Below, piece after piece: positions 1 through 12,100 of a stretch of DNA of 64,000 nucleotides (the first letter of the stretch is position 1; every line of letters begins with the position of its first letter). A model generated the notes under the pieces. The model saw nothing but the letters and a program-made list of their open reading frames with translations. It searched no databases and was not told where the DNA came from. Both the position numbers and the translations under genes were made by a program. Where the stretch lies: contig OY821519.1 in NCBI GenBank assembly GCA_963682025.1, positions 187,611,253 to 187,675,252 on the forward strand, in the 5' to 3' direction. This stretch comes from Cordilura impudica. Its lineage: Eukaryota > Arthropoda > Insecta > Diptera > Scathophagidae.

Positions 1-179
1 GAGCTCATATACTTTTTTAAAGCATTTTATCTGAAAACTTTGCGCCTTAAGTAAAAAACGTAAATCAATCATCAAAGTGCATTTTGGCTAAACCTGATAA
101 AATCTTAAAACTGTAATCAGATCCAGAGATATTGGCGTGAAAATAAAAATTCCGATATTGAACTGCTAGCTAATCAGGT

Positions 180-490
180 GAGAACCGAATGTGTCAAAGT
201 ACTAAGGCGCAAAAAGTTTTGAACAGCAAAAGTCCATTCTATTGCTCGGGGCAGCAAAAGCTTTTGATCATTTATGAAAAGAGTGAAGAACAATGCTTGT
301 TCTGCTATCTCGACTGTTGTAAGGAGTGATGAAATATTCACTGACGCGCATAGCGCTCAACCGCCGTCCGAGCTTAAAAGAGTATCATTTACTACACGTA
401 GAATATGCTTTCGAACTCGTGCAGCTAAAACGATTATTTTGGATCTGAACGTAAACAAGGGTTCGTGGCCGGATAACATACCAGGGGGGG
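180..490 (+). pseudogene. LINE (non-LTR retrotransposon) fragment, linker before the RT
   Basis: The open part starts near 274. Around 340-480 it reads PPSELKRVSF...KTIILDLNVNKGSWPDNIP, which matches the segment between endonuclease and reverse transcriptase in insect Jockey-like LINEs (usual form: V-K-x-L-L-x-x-L-D-x-x-K-A-S-G-P-D-x-I-P). The upstream part is in a broken frame. The copy stops at a run of 18 G, and no RT catalytic motif follows. It is a dead fragment; the exact LINE clade is not resolved. Confidence 0.6.
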
Positions 491-501
491 GGGGGGGGGG
501 G
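484..501 (+). repeat. Homopolymer run of 18 G
   Basis: An uninterrupted G18 tract sits at the break of the LINE fragment. A second tract of the same length lies at 61366-61383. It could be a real G-rich repeat or an assembly artefact. Confidence 0.95.
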
Positions 502-589
502 CTCCCTGAGTATGGGTTTGAATTAAAAAAAATGTGTACATGGCCATACGGATGGAATTATATCGATCGTCTTGAAACTAAATAAGATG

Positions 590-1119
590 AGCACAAACTC
601 GTAGAGTATAATTATCACAGAGTGGTATCGGGTATTTGTTATTAATTTTTTTGATTTCGGATATGCAAAAGTTCATATCACATGCTTTATTCATATGGGG
701 ACTAGGTCGAAAAATGGACCGATCTTGACTGTATTTGACAAGGTCACGTTTTTTTTTTGCAAAAAAATACACAAACCAAATTTGAGAAAAATCGGAGATA
801 TATTTTTTTACGTAGATTTAAGTGAAGATCGGGAATCAGCTTCATATTGGGTCTATAACTAAGAATTGTCCCATAGGATAAATTTGTGGACTATTGATAA
901 ATGGATGTAATAAACATACACAAACTCAATTTGAGCGAGATCTATATGATAATTTGGATGTTATGGCAATTTAAGTCGATCCCTTAGGAGTCATTTGTAT
1001 GGAGACTAGTTTGGCTTCGTTGAATCAACTCAGAAAGTGGTGTAGGTTAAATATTTTTGGTAGTTACAAGCGTCAGCACAAAGTCATTATACCCTGACCA
1101 CATAGTGGTATCGGGTATA
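590..1119 (+). mobile_element. Mini-me-like repeat, 5'-truncated copy
   Basis: It shares blocks with the other 0.8-kb copies in this window: the 'gggactaggtcgaaaaatggaccgat' type block near 697, the 'agatttaagtgaagatcggga' type block near 813, and the end block 'cacatagtggtat..gggtat' at 1099-1119. The palindromic end and the (GTCC)n tract are missing. A stray end block at 590-637 suggests an earlier insertion. Its end abuts the next copy directly. Confidence 0.75.
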
Positions 1120-1848
1120 ACAAGTAAGAAACTTATATTCGGTCGAGACTCTAGAGTCATACGTACCCTATACCATGAGTTTAGAGAAAGGGTTGGACCT
1201 AACTAATTGGATATAGAAAATAAGCATAAACCAAATTTATTGCCTGCAGATATGAAAAAGTTCATATCGGATGCTATTCTAATGTAGGGAAAGTCGAAAA
1301 ATCGACCGACCGTGATCATATTTGTCAAAGTCACTTATTTTTCACATTAAAACCCAAATTCGAGAAAAATCTATGCACTATTTATTTTTTGAAAGATTTA
1401 AGTAAAGATCGGTAAGCATTTTTATGTTGGAAGTGTGACTGAAAATGGTCCTATAAGGTTAAGTTCTGGAGTAGTAATTAATGAGTGTAATAAACATACA
1501 TAAACAAATTTTACCGAGATCTATAAGTCAATTTCATAGGGGTCATTTATATGGGGATTAGGTAGGAACATGCATCGATTTTCACCATTTTCAGTATTGA
1601 TCATACAATGTTCGACAGAAGATTTTTTTGTAAAATATGTTCATAATCACGACGTGCAGTTTGATTACAATGTTTACGTGGACACACCGAAAGACGGATG
1701 AACGGACGTAGAGCGCTAAATCAACACATAAAATGTGTTTGAGTGGTTTAGTTTATTAAAAGGTGGGTCTAGGTCAGATATTTTAGGTAGGTACGAACAT
1801 CAGCACAAACTCATTATACCCTGACAACAGAATGGTATATGGTGTGAA
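1120..1848 (+). mobile_element. Mini-me-like repeat, diverged copy
   Basis: Starts with the family start acaagtaag at 1120, then a decayed palindrome (tcggtcgagac..) and 'taccctataccatg'. Ends near 1848 with 'aatggtatatggtgtgaaa'. The (GTCY)n region is reduced to a few gacgga/gacgta words at 1690-1710. The copy is head to tail with the preceding one. Confidence 0.75.
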
Positions 1849-2755
1849 AATAATTTAGTAGGAAACCTACGGAATATAACCTAATCAATATTTCTGCAGA
1901 CTGCTGAAGGAGCTCTATACAAATTTTAAAGACGTACTTGTAAAAATTTGTTTTTAAATTTATGTCTCGTTAAATGTGAATCTAACGATTACACAAATTC
2001 TTTCAAATGTCGTACTACTGAAACATAAACTGATCAAGTAAACAAAATGTTGACAATTTTCTGTTTTTAGAATTTATTAAATAGATTCTTTTGTTTGTAA
2101 CATTATTGTTTAAAAAACACAACTCTATTACAATGTTTGTTTACCACAATTCCTATTTTATCTATTTCTTTTTGCTACATTTAACACTTAAAACTTGTTT
2201 ATATAATATTTGAAATTGCACAATATGTTTTCATTTATCTAAAAAAAATAATTATACGTATAGATATAGAGTTTTATACATAAAAAAAAAAAAATATATA
2301 GAACCAAACAAAGAAATAAAAAAAAATAAATAACGAAGTGAAGGTTAATGTATCTTCATTTTTTGAAAAACTAATAATGTTTAGAGACGCTTTTATTGTC
2401 TATTTAACTATTGTTGCAAAAAAAAAAATTATACGGAAATATATACAAATAATGTTAGAACTTCAAAAAGCTTAAACATTTTAATTCCATTATTTTACTA
2501 TAACTGCAGGCTATTTGTTAATATATAAATTTAATTACCTGAAATAAAACCATCGAACAATAAGACAAATTTAAGTGGAGACAGACAAATTATCATTATC
2601 GATATCTATTGGTGTTATCTTTTGACTTATGATTTTGGAAAATGTTTAAGAAATATTTATTACAAATTATGACCAATTATTAACAGATCTTATCATAATT
2701 GTGAAATTTTTCATACTTCTAGCAAGTTGCAAAAATAATAATTTTAATTGCGGTA
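1849..2755. other. AT-rich stretch without recognisable gene
   Basis: Many A and T homopolymers and no long open frame. I see nothing that supports a gene or a named element. Confidence 0.6.
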
Positions 2756-3134
2756 TCTATAATATTAATAGGCTAAGCAATTTCTTGTGACCGATATTTT
2801 GTTCTACCGTTTTAAGCCGATTTTGGCCAAATGTATATTTTTGGAAAGGTATTTCTTTTTGGCCGTTTTGCAGATTAACAGATTTTGAAATTTTTCCCTT
2901 TCTTTTGAGTAAATTGCATTTAAAGATGCTACTAACACATACATAAAATTATACAATGCTATATGTATGTTTATTAAATTTGTTAATGTGTTTGTAATAT
3001 AAATGAGTTTGTTTTTTTGTGTTGATTTGTGCATTGGCTATAATTGATTAGCATAGACCCTAACGTCTTTATTTAATGAAAAAATAAAATTTCCTAGAAT
3101 TTGCACTCGAATTTCTAGGGCTGAAATCTGCTAA
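2756..3134 (+). mobile_element. Non-autonomous Helitron-like element, family A (379 bp)
   Basis: The 5' end is TCTATAATATTAATAGG and the 3' end is CTAA. The copy lies between A (2755) and T (3135), the AT insertion site of Helitrons. The region 3099-3118 is the family's imperfect hairpin (gcactcgaatttctagggct). It carries the internal block 'cttgtgaccgat' and 'gttgctactaacacatacataaaatta'-type sequence found in all family A copies. It encodes no protein and would need helicase supplied in trans. Confidence 0.85.
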
Positions 3135-4165
3135 TTTATTTTAAATAGTTGTGAGTTTACATGTTACGCAGTGAGCCGTAAGACAAATCGGCGTGACTTA
3201 TGACTGTATTGGTGAAAAAATTATGATATAAAATTGTTTCAGCTAATTCAACAACCCTTTACTGTAAAAAGTTAAAAGTTTCACAATATAAACGTATAAC
3301 ATATATGTACATAATTCAACAACCCCACAAATTTGCTATAAGTGATACATAGATGACGCTTTCTGTTTTATTTTAAAAAAAGTGACATAAAAAAATCTTT
3401 ACCTACTACATGTTTACACATCTCCCCTGTGATCGACTCACATGATTTTTTTTTCAAAAGCATTATATTTATCAGAATTTTAGTTTTCGTATACAAAGTG
3501 AAAATTCCATATGATTGTGTCTGCGTTGAAAGTAAGCGTTGTCCGAAACTTTTTCGATTCGTGCTAGATGCAGCTGTAACCGCAAAAAATATACTTTTTG
3601 AAAATCTTGAGAAATCACTTCGTATAGTGGTTTTTACAATTAATATAATCTAATCCGGAAACAACGACGTAAACGGAGCAGTATTTTGCTCCTTTCAGGG
3701 TGCTTGTCTTTCAGTATCGGGGTGCTTGTTTTCCTTGAGTTCCTTTAACAACAGGGAGATTCTATTTTATAATAATTTCAATAACTGGACGAAATTTTGA
3801 CCAATACACTTATTTGTCTGTACTTCAAATCATATAATACAACTGAGAATTATTCGTTCAATTAATTACTCACGAGTTGTTGGCTTTAATTTGAAATCTT
3901 AATTTTTCAACTAGCCCACAAGCTAAGATCTAGTAATCTGGAATACCTCTTCGAATTCATGTTTTTTACACGTTGTGTAGTACTTCCTGAGCTACCAAAG
4001 AATTATGTACTGGACAACTGTTCGTCATCAACCAGCACTGAAAGTTCTTTCACCATTTAAGTTCCAGTCGATAAAATTTTAACGAAATATTTTAAATCCA
4101 ACCAAAAATTTATTATTTTCCAATGAAGAACAGGATGAAAGAAGGTTCAACGGAATCTGATATTT
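3135..4165. other. No recognisable gene
   Basis: The longest open frame (3429-3653) is 74 codons, low in complexity and matches nothing I know. No clear repeat of the window falls here. Confidence 0.5.
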
Positions 4166-4470
4166 TTTAACCATATACTCTGACACAATCTGACTAGATT
4201 TAGCGATGTCCGTCGGTACGTCTATCCATGTACATGTAATCAAACTACAGGTCGGGAATAGCGGCCATAGAACGAACACTATTCAGATTGGTGAAAATTG
4301 TGCTTGTTCAGACCTAGTCCCCAAACAATTGATCTCTATGATATCGACTTAAATTGCCATAAGATCTGAATTATCGTTGAGATCTCTGTCAGACTTGGTT
4401 TATGAATTTTTATTATGCCCATTAATCAAATATAGGAAAATTCTTAGTCATATCAAGCTTTATTGGATAG
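4166..4470 (-). mobile_element. Mini-me-like fragment
   Basis: Reverse-strand internal piece of the family: 'tagcgatgtccgtcggtacgt' at 4200, 'aatcaaactacaggtc' at 4237, 'cagacctagtcccca' at 4310 and 'aaattgccataagatc' at 4350. Both ends are missing. Confidence 0.7.
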
Positions 4471-4529
4471 ATTATTTTATGCCATTAATATATAAATATG
4501 AATTGGGTGATGTGACCGACACGGTTGGT

Positions 4530-5560
4530 GCGAACATGACGTGATCTAGAACTCCTATTTTCACACATTTTCCGCAGCATCTGCGGCCGTATTCGCAATT
4601 AACTCATCGAATGTTGCTGTCCAGGTTTTCAATTGTCTCTGGCTTATCGGCGTAAACGAGTGACTTTATATAACCCCAAAGAAAATAATCAAATTGGGTA
4701 AAATCACACAATCTCGGTGTGGTTAGCAAGACCAATACGTGAAATTATGGGTTCGTCAAAAGTTTCTTTGAGTAAATTAATTGTATCGTGCGCTGTATTG
4801 AGTGTGGTTCCATCTTGTTGAAATCACAAGTCACCAAGATTAATGTCAGCTAATTGAGGTAGGAAAACACTTGTAATCATTTCACTATACCGTTCACCGT
4901 TGCTCGGAACATTGTGGCCATAATCGTTTTTGAAGACATATGAACCATGAACCAATGACTTCGCCGGCGAGTAGAGCGCCCCAAACAGTAATTTACTGTG
5001 AATGTAATGATGTTTGAACTAAAGATTGTGGATTATCTTTGCTGCAAATGCGATAATTTTGCTTATTTACGTACCAGATCAACCAAAAATGAGCTTCATC
5101 GCTGAACAAAATTTTGCATGGAAAATCTAAATCAATTTGTGTTTCAGCCCGTTGGCCGAACTGGGGCGCATATGATGGTCGTATGCGTTTGGCTTTAATT
5201 CTCGAATAAGTTGAATCTTAAAAGCTCGTAAACTATGTTTCTTTTGTAAAAAAATTCAAAAAGAGTATGGACACATCCCCTTTTGCTGACAACGGCACCG
5301 AAGTGATTGATGGTGATCTTCTTCAAGGCTTTGCAGTACAGCAGTTACAGCTTGTTTGGTGCGCACTGTTTGATGTCTTACGGTATGTACATTATCATTA
5401 AGAGTAAACGCGGTTTGAAAATGATCCAAAGCTCTGCGAATTAGCTGCTCTGTTGGACGATTATGGCTATCATAAAATGGCTGAAGTGTATAAGTTTGAT
5501 GAACACAACCATTATTTTGATAGAAAATTTCAACAATTTGTAAGCGGTGCTTTCGCGAAA
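4530..5560 (-). pseudogene. Tc1/mariner-superfamily transposase, nearly full-length pseudogene
   Basis: Reading the minus strand in several frames gives the whole domain order of a common insect transposase family (often annotated with DUF4817). Near 5510-5440 is an N-terminal helix-turn-helix (NNGCVHQTYTLQ..., SHNRPTEQLIRRALDHF), near 5320 'SLEEDHHQSLR', near 5100-5040 the first acidic motif (DEAHFWLIWYVNKQNYR), near 4830 the second (FQQDGTT) and near 4710-4660 DFTQFDYFLWGYIKS. Many stops and frameshifts separate these blocks, so it is inactive. 61050-61345 and 20770-21830 carry relatives of the same family. Terminal inverted repeats were not found. Confidence 0.85.
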
Positions 5561-5639
5561 TCTATTCAAGCTGAAATGACAAACCAACCAAACTAAACAA
5601 AAACCAACTAAACAGCTGTTAAATTGGTTATCAAATAAA

Positions 5640-7695
5640 GCAGCGCTACCAACTCAAAGTTGTAAGCCTCATTAAGAATCATTGTGAAGAAACTTAAAAT
5701 TTTTATTTTGTTTTCTATTTTTATTTTATTTTTTTTTGTATTTATTTATTTCGTCTATGGAACAACCCTGGCAGACTACTTAAGTTATACATTTATATAT
5801 TTAGTTTAGCATACAATACAATAAATTTTAAATAATTCATTATTTTATTGTATTTAAGTGCAATAAAATATCTCTTTTCACGGTATCCAAACTTTTATTA
5901 AAATCAACATATTAAACTCATAGTTCGAAAGTTATAATTCCGAATGATCGAAAAGGAACATTCATATTTATTTTGTTGAGAAGAGAATACATATTTAAGA
6001 CTACCATTTTACGGTTTGAACAGATATGCAACTCTTCGTATAATGAGTTTGTGCTGATTATTACTCTGCCATACTAAAATGGCAGCTAACATTGTAGTAT
6101 TAAAAAGTGCGAAACTACACAATGTTGGGCAATTTCCACTGCAAACTCATTAAAGCCAAGCGTAATCCAGTGTTTATATTTTATGATCCTTAATTTGTAA
6201 CTGTTCATTGTTTTTATATTTTTCTTGCGAAAGACACAACTTCAAAATTATTTTGAAATAAATTAATATCTTTCATAAGATCTTGTTAACTGTCACAGGT
6301 GAAAGTTAATAAATTTTATTGTACTGTTTGCATCAAGTATAAATCTTGAAAGGCTAAATAATAAATAATATTTTTAATATTTTTTCCTTTCTTATATATT
6401 TGAAGCCCTCTTATTAAATTACCACTGCCCATAAAACACACCTACAGTTAAACGAAATAAAGAAAGACAGACATAGTAATGAATTTTAACTGCCCTTGTA
6501 ACCTTAAAATCATAAACTGAAATTACTCATTCTGTATTTTTTTAAACAATTAAAACCGTTAAATCACCTTTAATATTTGCGAAGCAAAAGAATGACCGGT
6601 AGAAATTTGAATTGAAATACTCGTAATAACAAATCGTGTAGGAAGTAATTTGTACGAGTGTATTACTTACATAAATACAGGGGTGGAGAAATAATTGGAT
6701 TGATAAATTCGATTTTATATTTATGATATTAACAGAATATAAATACAGATATATATATTTCAAAATTTTTGCATGTTAAACAATCACTGATCGGAAAATA
6801 TCTCATCCGATATTTTACATTAATATTGGATCAGAAGATGCATAATTTAAAAAAATCTATACAGTATTTTTAGGACCAGGACCATGTGGAAACATCTTAA
6901 ATACCTCAATAAAACTATATATTACTTCTCAAACACCTTTTTGTTCCGCTAACATTTGCTACCACTGTAATAAACAGCGGTTGAAAAGCAAGCATCAATC
7001 GATTACTCATGCTGAGCATAATTGAAACACGCACTGTTTGAACAACTAAATAAATTTGTTTGAAACGAAAAAAAAAAAAAATATTGGCAAGAGACTTTTT
7101 ATACTTATTTATCATGTTATCTTGTATATATTCTTATTCTGCAGGCATTTTATGTCTGGTAATGGATCAGCATTTTAAGGTTTTTTTGTTTACCTTTTTT
7201 TGTGGTTTAAGCTTAATTATAGGTTGTGTTCAGAAAAAGTTTTGAAATATTGGCAATACATATGACATACTTACATTAACATATGTACGTACATAAAAAC
7301 ATGATGGCAAACATTGGTTTGAAACAGCAAAAGCAAATGCAAAAATTACAAAACTTTTTGAAAAACATGCTGTGCAATTAATTATATTTTGACATTTATT
7401 TGGTGGTGGTTATTAAATAAGAAAATAAATTTTTCACAAATATTACAAAAAAAACTGTAAAAAATCACGTGTCGATATATTAAATAAAATTAATTGAAGA
7501 TATTTAAAGCAGCCTCTCTGCTCCGCAGGTTATTTTTTATTCTGTCAATTTCGCTGACAGAAAACGGACATGCAGGAGTGGTAACCAAAAATGATATAAT
7601 TTTGGTAAGGAATACTAAAATTGGCAAATAGTTTACTGCAGATTATCACGAGACCAATATATTCATACAATATTAAAGTACAAATTTTCTGTCAA
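5640..7695. other. AT-rich stretch, no gene seen
   Basis: At 5700-5800 there is a T-rich segment followed by 'tcgtctatggaacaaccctgg', with a relative at 13480-13530, so both may be the tail of an unnamed repeat. Around 6035-6060 a short 'ataatgagtttgtgctgat' word resembles the mini-me end. Open frames at 6542-6763, 6915-7115 and 7060-7245 are low in complexity and have no recognisable domain. Confidence 0.5.
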
Positions 7696-8640
7696 ATAAT
7701 TTATTTCGTTTTTATTTTAGTCTTATTTCATTATTTTCCAATTCATCAAGATTTACAATCTTATAATTAAAGTAAACTATTTTATTTATATTTGGCGATT
7801 TTTGTTTTTGCGATTTTAGATTTTGGCGATTATTGTTTTTTGTGATTTTTGATTTTGGCTTTTTTTTTTGACGGTTTTGGTAGGCGATTTTTGTTCTTTT
7901 TTGCTACTTTTGATTTTGGAAATTTTTGGTTTTTGCGATTTTTGATTTTCGCATTTTTTGATTTTAGCGATTTTTGATTTTGTCGAATTTGGGCTTTAGC
8001 GATTTTTGATTTTGTCGATTTTTGATTTTACCTATTTTTGTTTTTGGCGATTTTTGTTATTCGCGATTTTCGGTTTTAATTTAATTCGTTTTTATGTTAA
8101 TCTTACTTCATTATTTTCCAATACAACAAGATTTACAATCTTATAATTAAAGTAAACTATTTTATTATTAGCGATTTTAGATTTTGGCGATTTGTCCTTT
8201 GGCGATTATTGTTTTTCTTTTTTGCGATTTTTGATTTTGGCGATTTTCTTTTTTGTGATTTTTAATTTTGGCTTATTTTATTTTGGTGATTTTCGTTATT
8301 CGATATTTGCGTTTTTGACGATTTTGGCGTTTTTTTCGGGTTTGGCAATTTTTGATTAGGCGATTTTTGTTCTTTTTTGCTACTTTTGATTTTGATAATT
8401 ATTGGTTTTTGCGATTTTTGATTTTCGAGTTTTTTGATTTTAGCGATTTTTGATTTTGGCGAATTTGGGCTTTAGCGAGTTTTGTTTTTTGCGATTTTTG
8501 ATTTTGCCTATTTTTGTTTTTGGCGATTTTTGTTATTCGGGATTTTCGGTTTTATCGATTTTTAATTTTTTATGATTTTTGATATTGCAGATTTTTGATT
8601 TTGGGGATTTTTTATTTTGGCGATTCTGGCCATATTTTCC
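7696..8640. repeat. Tandem array of GATTTTTGATTTTGGC-like units with a 380-bp higher-order duplication
   Basis: Variants of gcgatttttgattttg repeat dozens of times. The array is arranged in two larger units: the leader with 'cattattttcca' at 7729 recurs at 8109, an offset of 380 bp, each time followed by 'gatttacaatcttataatt' and the short-unit array. A shorter array of the same unit occurs at 19310-19420, in the same position relative to the CCACGCCCAC repeats, so both belong to one element family. Confidence 0.85.
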
Positions 8641-9265
8641 TCGACGCATTGTGGTAATTAATGTACTTGTCAGAAGTTTCAAGACTGCCATTTTCATAGT
8701 ACTTCATATTTTTTGTATAGGAGATGCTACACCCATTGGTTCGATCCCGCCCATTTTTTGGGCAACATTAATAACTCATGCACTTAGGCAAAGTCCTAAG
8801 GCTTTTTTATTATATTTCTCCAGTTGTATGATATTATATATTTACTTTTTAAGGGGGTGACACGCTCATTTTTCTGATCCCGACCATTTTTTTTCGACTA
8901 TTCACATTAATAACTTATTAACTCATACAAAGTCCCACGGCATTTTAAAACTTCAGTACTCCAGATATATGACAATAAATATTTATTTTGTATCGTGGGT
9001 GCCAGGCCCATTGGTCCAATTCCGCCCATTTTTTCGCAAATCTTTAAATTAGAACTCTTGCTGTCGTAGTACTCCAGAAATTATATGTTAAAATAAGTTG
9101 TTAAAAATATACTTTATATGGGAGGTGCTATGCCCAGTTGAAAAATCCAACTAAATAAAGCAGTTACCTACAGTAAAAATTTCAAGATGATCGGTCCAGC
9201 GGTGTAGTCTCTTATAAGCCACAAACAAACGTACATACAAAACTCAATTTTTATGCGATATATAA
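8641..9265 (-). mobile_element. Helitron-like element part with CCACGCCCAC-type repeats
   Basis: Four decayed units of about 125-140 bp begin near 8722, 8855, 8996 and 9121 (ggtgctacacccattgg, ggtgacacgctcat...). At 9178-9262 the sequence 'cggtccagcggtgtag...cacaaacaaac' resembles the 5' end regions of the copies at 16680 and 20460. The minus-strand start would be near 9265 (TCTTATATATCG...). Together with the array at 7696-8640 it probably forms one element, but its 3' end is not identified. Confidence 0.55.
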
Positions 9266-9429
9266 GAGAAAAAAAAATAAACTTCAATTCTAATTTTTTT
9301 GCTAATTTCAAATTTGTATGTCGTAAATCCAAAGTAATATAGATTAGTCAAATATTGTATATAATTGGAGACGCCTAAGTTGGCAATGCACTTATTTAAT
9401 GATCAATCCACTTTAAATATTAATAGTTA

Positions 9430-10560
9430 TTACTGGGCATCCCGATCGAAAGCGAGTGCACTTGTAAGCCATATGGCTCATTGTGATACTATCTCACTCT
9501 CATCCATTATGCAGACCAAGGAATTTCTGCTCTAGAGATCTAAGCAACCATTCTTTCAGTCCTGGGTACTCACGCAGTAGGTGTTGCACTGACTCTCCCT
9601 CGTCTACATTCACACAGCTCTTATAGAATCGGCTCTTGGGATGCTTATGCGTTCAGCCATCCAACCTATTTCACGGCGGCAAGTGATCTCTCCTATAAGT
9701 AAGCTGATTTTTCATTTAATAAATCCACGATGTGATATACATAGTTTACTTTTTGACAATGGACTTAGGATCCGGTATCCTGGAAGTAGTGAGTTGTGTC
9801 AGTCTCATCCTTAATTAAAGGTTAGTTGCCTCCTCAATAATGTTCGACAGCTCATATAAAAGGATTAAAATATCGGTGTTAATTGTCCACTGTATGGTTT
9901 CGGAACCCTTCCATGCACATTTATCAATCAACTCGTTCCACATGATGCCACTTGGCTATCGGATTTGGTTGAGAGACCCAATATTTCGCTTTACACATTT
10001 TTACCTATTTTTTGATTCCGAGACTTTGAGAGTGGAAGAAGTGTTCAAGAAAAAAATAATGACTGATGAACCCATATTCAGTTCCAGAATCTGTTCCTTA
10101 TCCATCTTCGAACCATCAGCAAACATTGGGATCTCTGCTTTGAGTATAAGCCTGTACCCTGGTCTGCCCTCTAGGTATTTATATTAAAAATTTTCTGCAA
10201 AATTCGCCACCGGTGACACATTTCTCTTTCTTGATTAATTTATGTTTCGCCAAATGTCCGGAGGAGTGTGCTGTATGAGCAATAGTATTTTATCAGACCG
10301 CGTGACTTTCTTAAATGGAGAGCCCTTCTCGCTACCGTGCTCTAGATGAATGTACCCAAGGCCATGATATTCAGCATTATATCCAGTCCCGTCCGGTGGC
10401 GCCCAGCTAGGTCAATGTCTGTACTTTCACAAACTTTTAAAGTCCGACTTTCACATCTAATAATCGTCGGGTACACCCTGTGAATAGTTTGCAGTCTAAG
10501 ACCCCATGTATTGCCAAAAATCTTCTCTTTCCAAAACAACTTGCGCAAGTGAATTTAAAG
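9430..10560 (-). pseudogene. LINE remnant: end of RT region, RNase H and C-terminal cysteine motif
   Basis: The minus-strand frame at 10548-10342 reads WGLRLQTIHRVYPTII...GLDIMLNIMALGTFI, the region after the RT fingers in I/Loa/Jockey-type LINEs. Further down, near 10130-10094, is FADGSKMDKE, the first catalytic block of LINE-type RNase H. Near 9650-9560 is FYKSC...DEGESVQHLLREYPGLKEWL, the usual C-terminal CCHC-like end. Stops and frameshifts interrupt it. An RNase H domain in an insect LINE points to an I, Loa or related clade; this is inference. Confidence 0.7.
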
Positions 10561-11893
10561 TACAGAATAACACCCAACTATTTCGTGTTTGTTGGGAGTG
10601 ACAGATCCTTCTCTACGTAGAAAGACCAATTTAGCTGTAGAGGAGCTAACTCCCAGTCCGTTTTCCTTTGACTATTTTAAGGATATCTTAAATGCCAACT
10701 CCACAGGATACACTGATCGTTGATAAGAACATATTCTAAATTAACTTCCAAAAAATTTCTTAGTAAGGTGGCAGTGAGCTCCAGCTTTATATATTAGTTC
10801 ATAAATTTTATCTATTTCATTTCAAAGCTGTTCTTTCAAATCCAGTAGGAGTAGTTTGATTTTTTTGTTAAATTTATTTGCATTTGACTTTAAAATCTTT
10901 TTTTCTTGTTTTCTTTTTGCTTTTTGAAATTTGTTTTATTTAACTGCTAACGAGGGCAAAGCTTTCATGTTTATAAATAAGTGCAAACACAAGTTTTTAA
11001 TTGCAATAAATGCAAATCTGGCATATGGCTGCCAATTAAAAATATAACCTCGTTTTTAAGTGTAAAATGTTTTATAGTTATGAGAATCGGCTGGTTTTTG
11101 AGATGTTGGTTCAAAGAAATATTAACTTAAGAATAAATAACTTTAAAATGTATATTAATTATTATTCGAATGCTGTTACCGATACCTAGGGTCCAATTTT
11201 AGGCCATGTAACGAAATATTTGTATCAATTTTTTGGAAGCATAAAATCATATAAAATTCATTTATTTTCAATTTTACTTACTGATTTAAATTAGTCGGAA
11301 ATTTTTTTTATGCACACTTACCTGAAAAGAAACAAAATAATAATGACATAAAATCTACTACAATATCAAAAAAAAAATCGTAATGTGAATAAAATGCTTC
11401 TTATTTTTACATTTATAAATTGGAACGATAGTCCTCATTACAGTCTCTTATCATTCTGAGGTTATTATGAGTTAGAACTGATTTTGAAGCTTGTTATCTT
11501 AATATAAGTTCATGGAAATTATGCGTATATTCTGATCTAACATCGATAAAATAGTTCTTAATTGCTGTGACTTGGATTTTAATTAAGCTTTAAACCAGAT
11601 AATCGTTTAGACCGTTTAAAAATATAAATGATCTGTGTATTTGTGTACATTAAGCCTGTGTCGAAATATAAATATAATAATATTTAAAAATAGTTCCTAC
11701 AAAAGCAGGTTCCCGATATTCACTTAGATCTGTCGTAAGTTATGCAAATAAGATTTATTTTACTCATTGTAATATACATAAGTATCCTACAAGGGTTACG
11801 AACAAATGCATTTTTGTTTTCAGCAGACTAAAATTAATCAAATAATTTGTCGAATCAAAGGATTTTTAACAATAAAGCTTCAATTTGTTATTG
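10561..11893. other. No recognisable gene
   Basis: AT-rich, with short open frames only. I recognise no element of the window here. Confidence 0.5.
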
Positions 11894-11990
11894 CATATTT
11901 TTGAATTTTTTGTTATAAATGCATATTTTTGCATATTTTGCTAAAAAGTGCATATTTTTGCATATGTTTTGGTTTTTTTTATTGCATATT
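11894..11990. repeat. Cluster of TGCATATTTTTGCATA words
   Basis: At least five copies of 'tgcatattttt' occur within 100 bp, spaced irregularly. Such clusters are typical of subterminal regions of hAT-like transposons, but no terminal inverted repeat or transposase is visible, so the link is only a suggestion. Confidence 0.5.
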
Positions 11991-12100
11991 TTTATAGGTT
12001 ATTGTATATATATTTGCCAAATTAAAAATGCCAATTTAAAAATGAAATTTTATATTATATAAGATATTATAGTGTATATATTTTAGATATTTTTTAATAT

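Noticed and set aside
7696..8640. CRISPR-like regular repeat
   Set aside because: Units are short, degenerate and contiguous with no unique spacers, and the sequence context is eukaryotic; it is a simple tandem array.
11894..11990. A hAT transposon
   Set aside because: Only subterminal-like TGCATA words are seen; no inverted ends, 8-bp duplication or transposase found.
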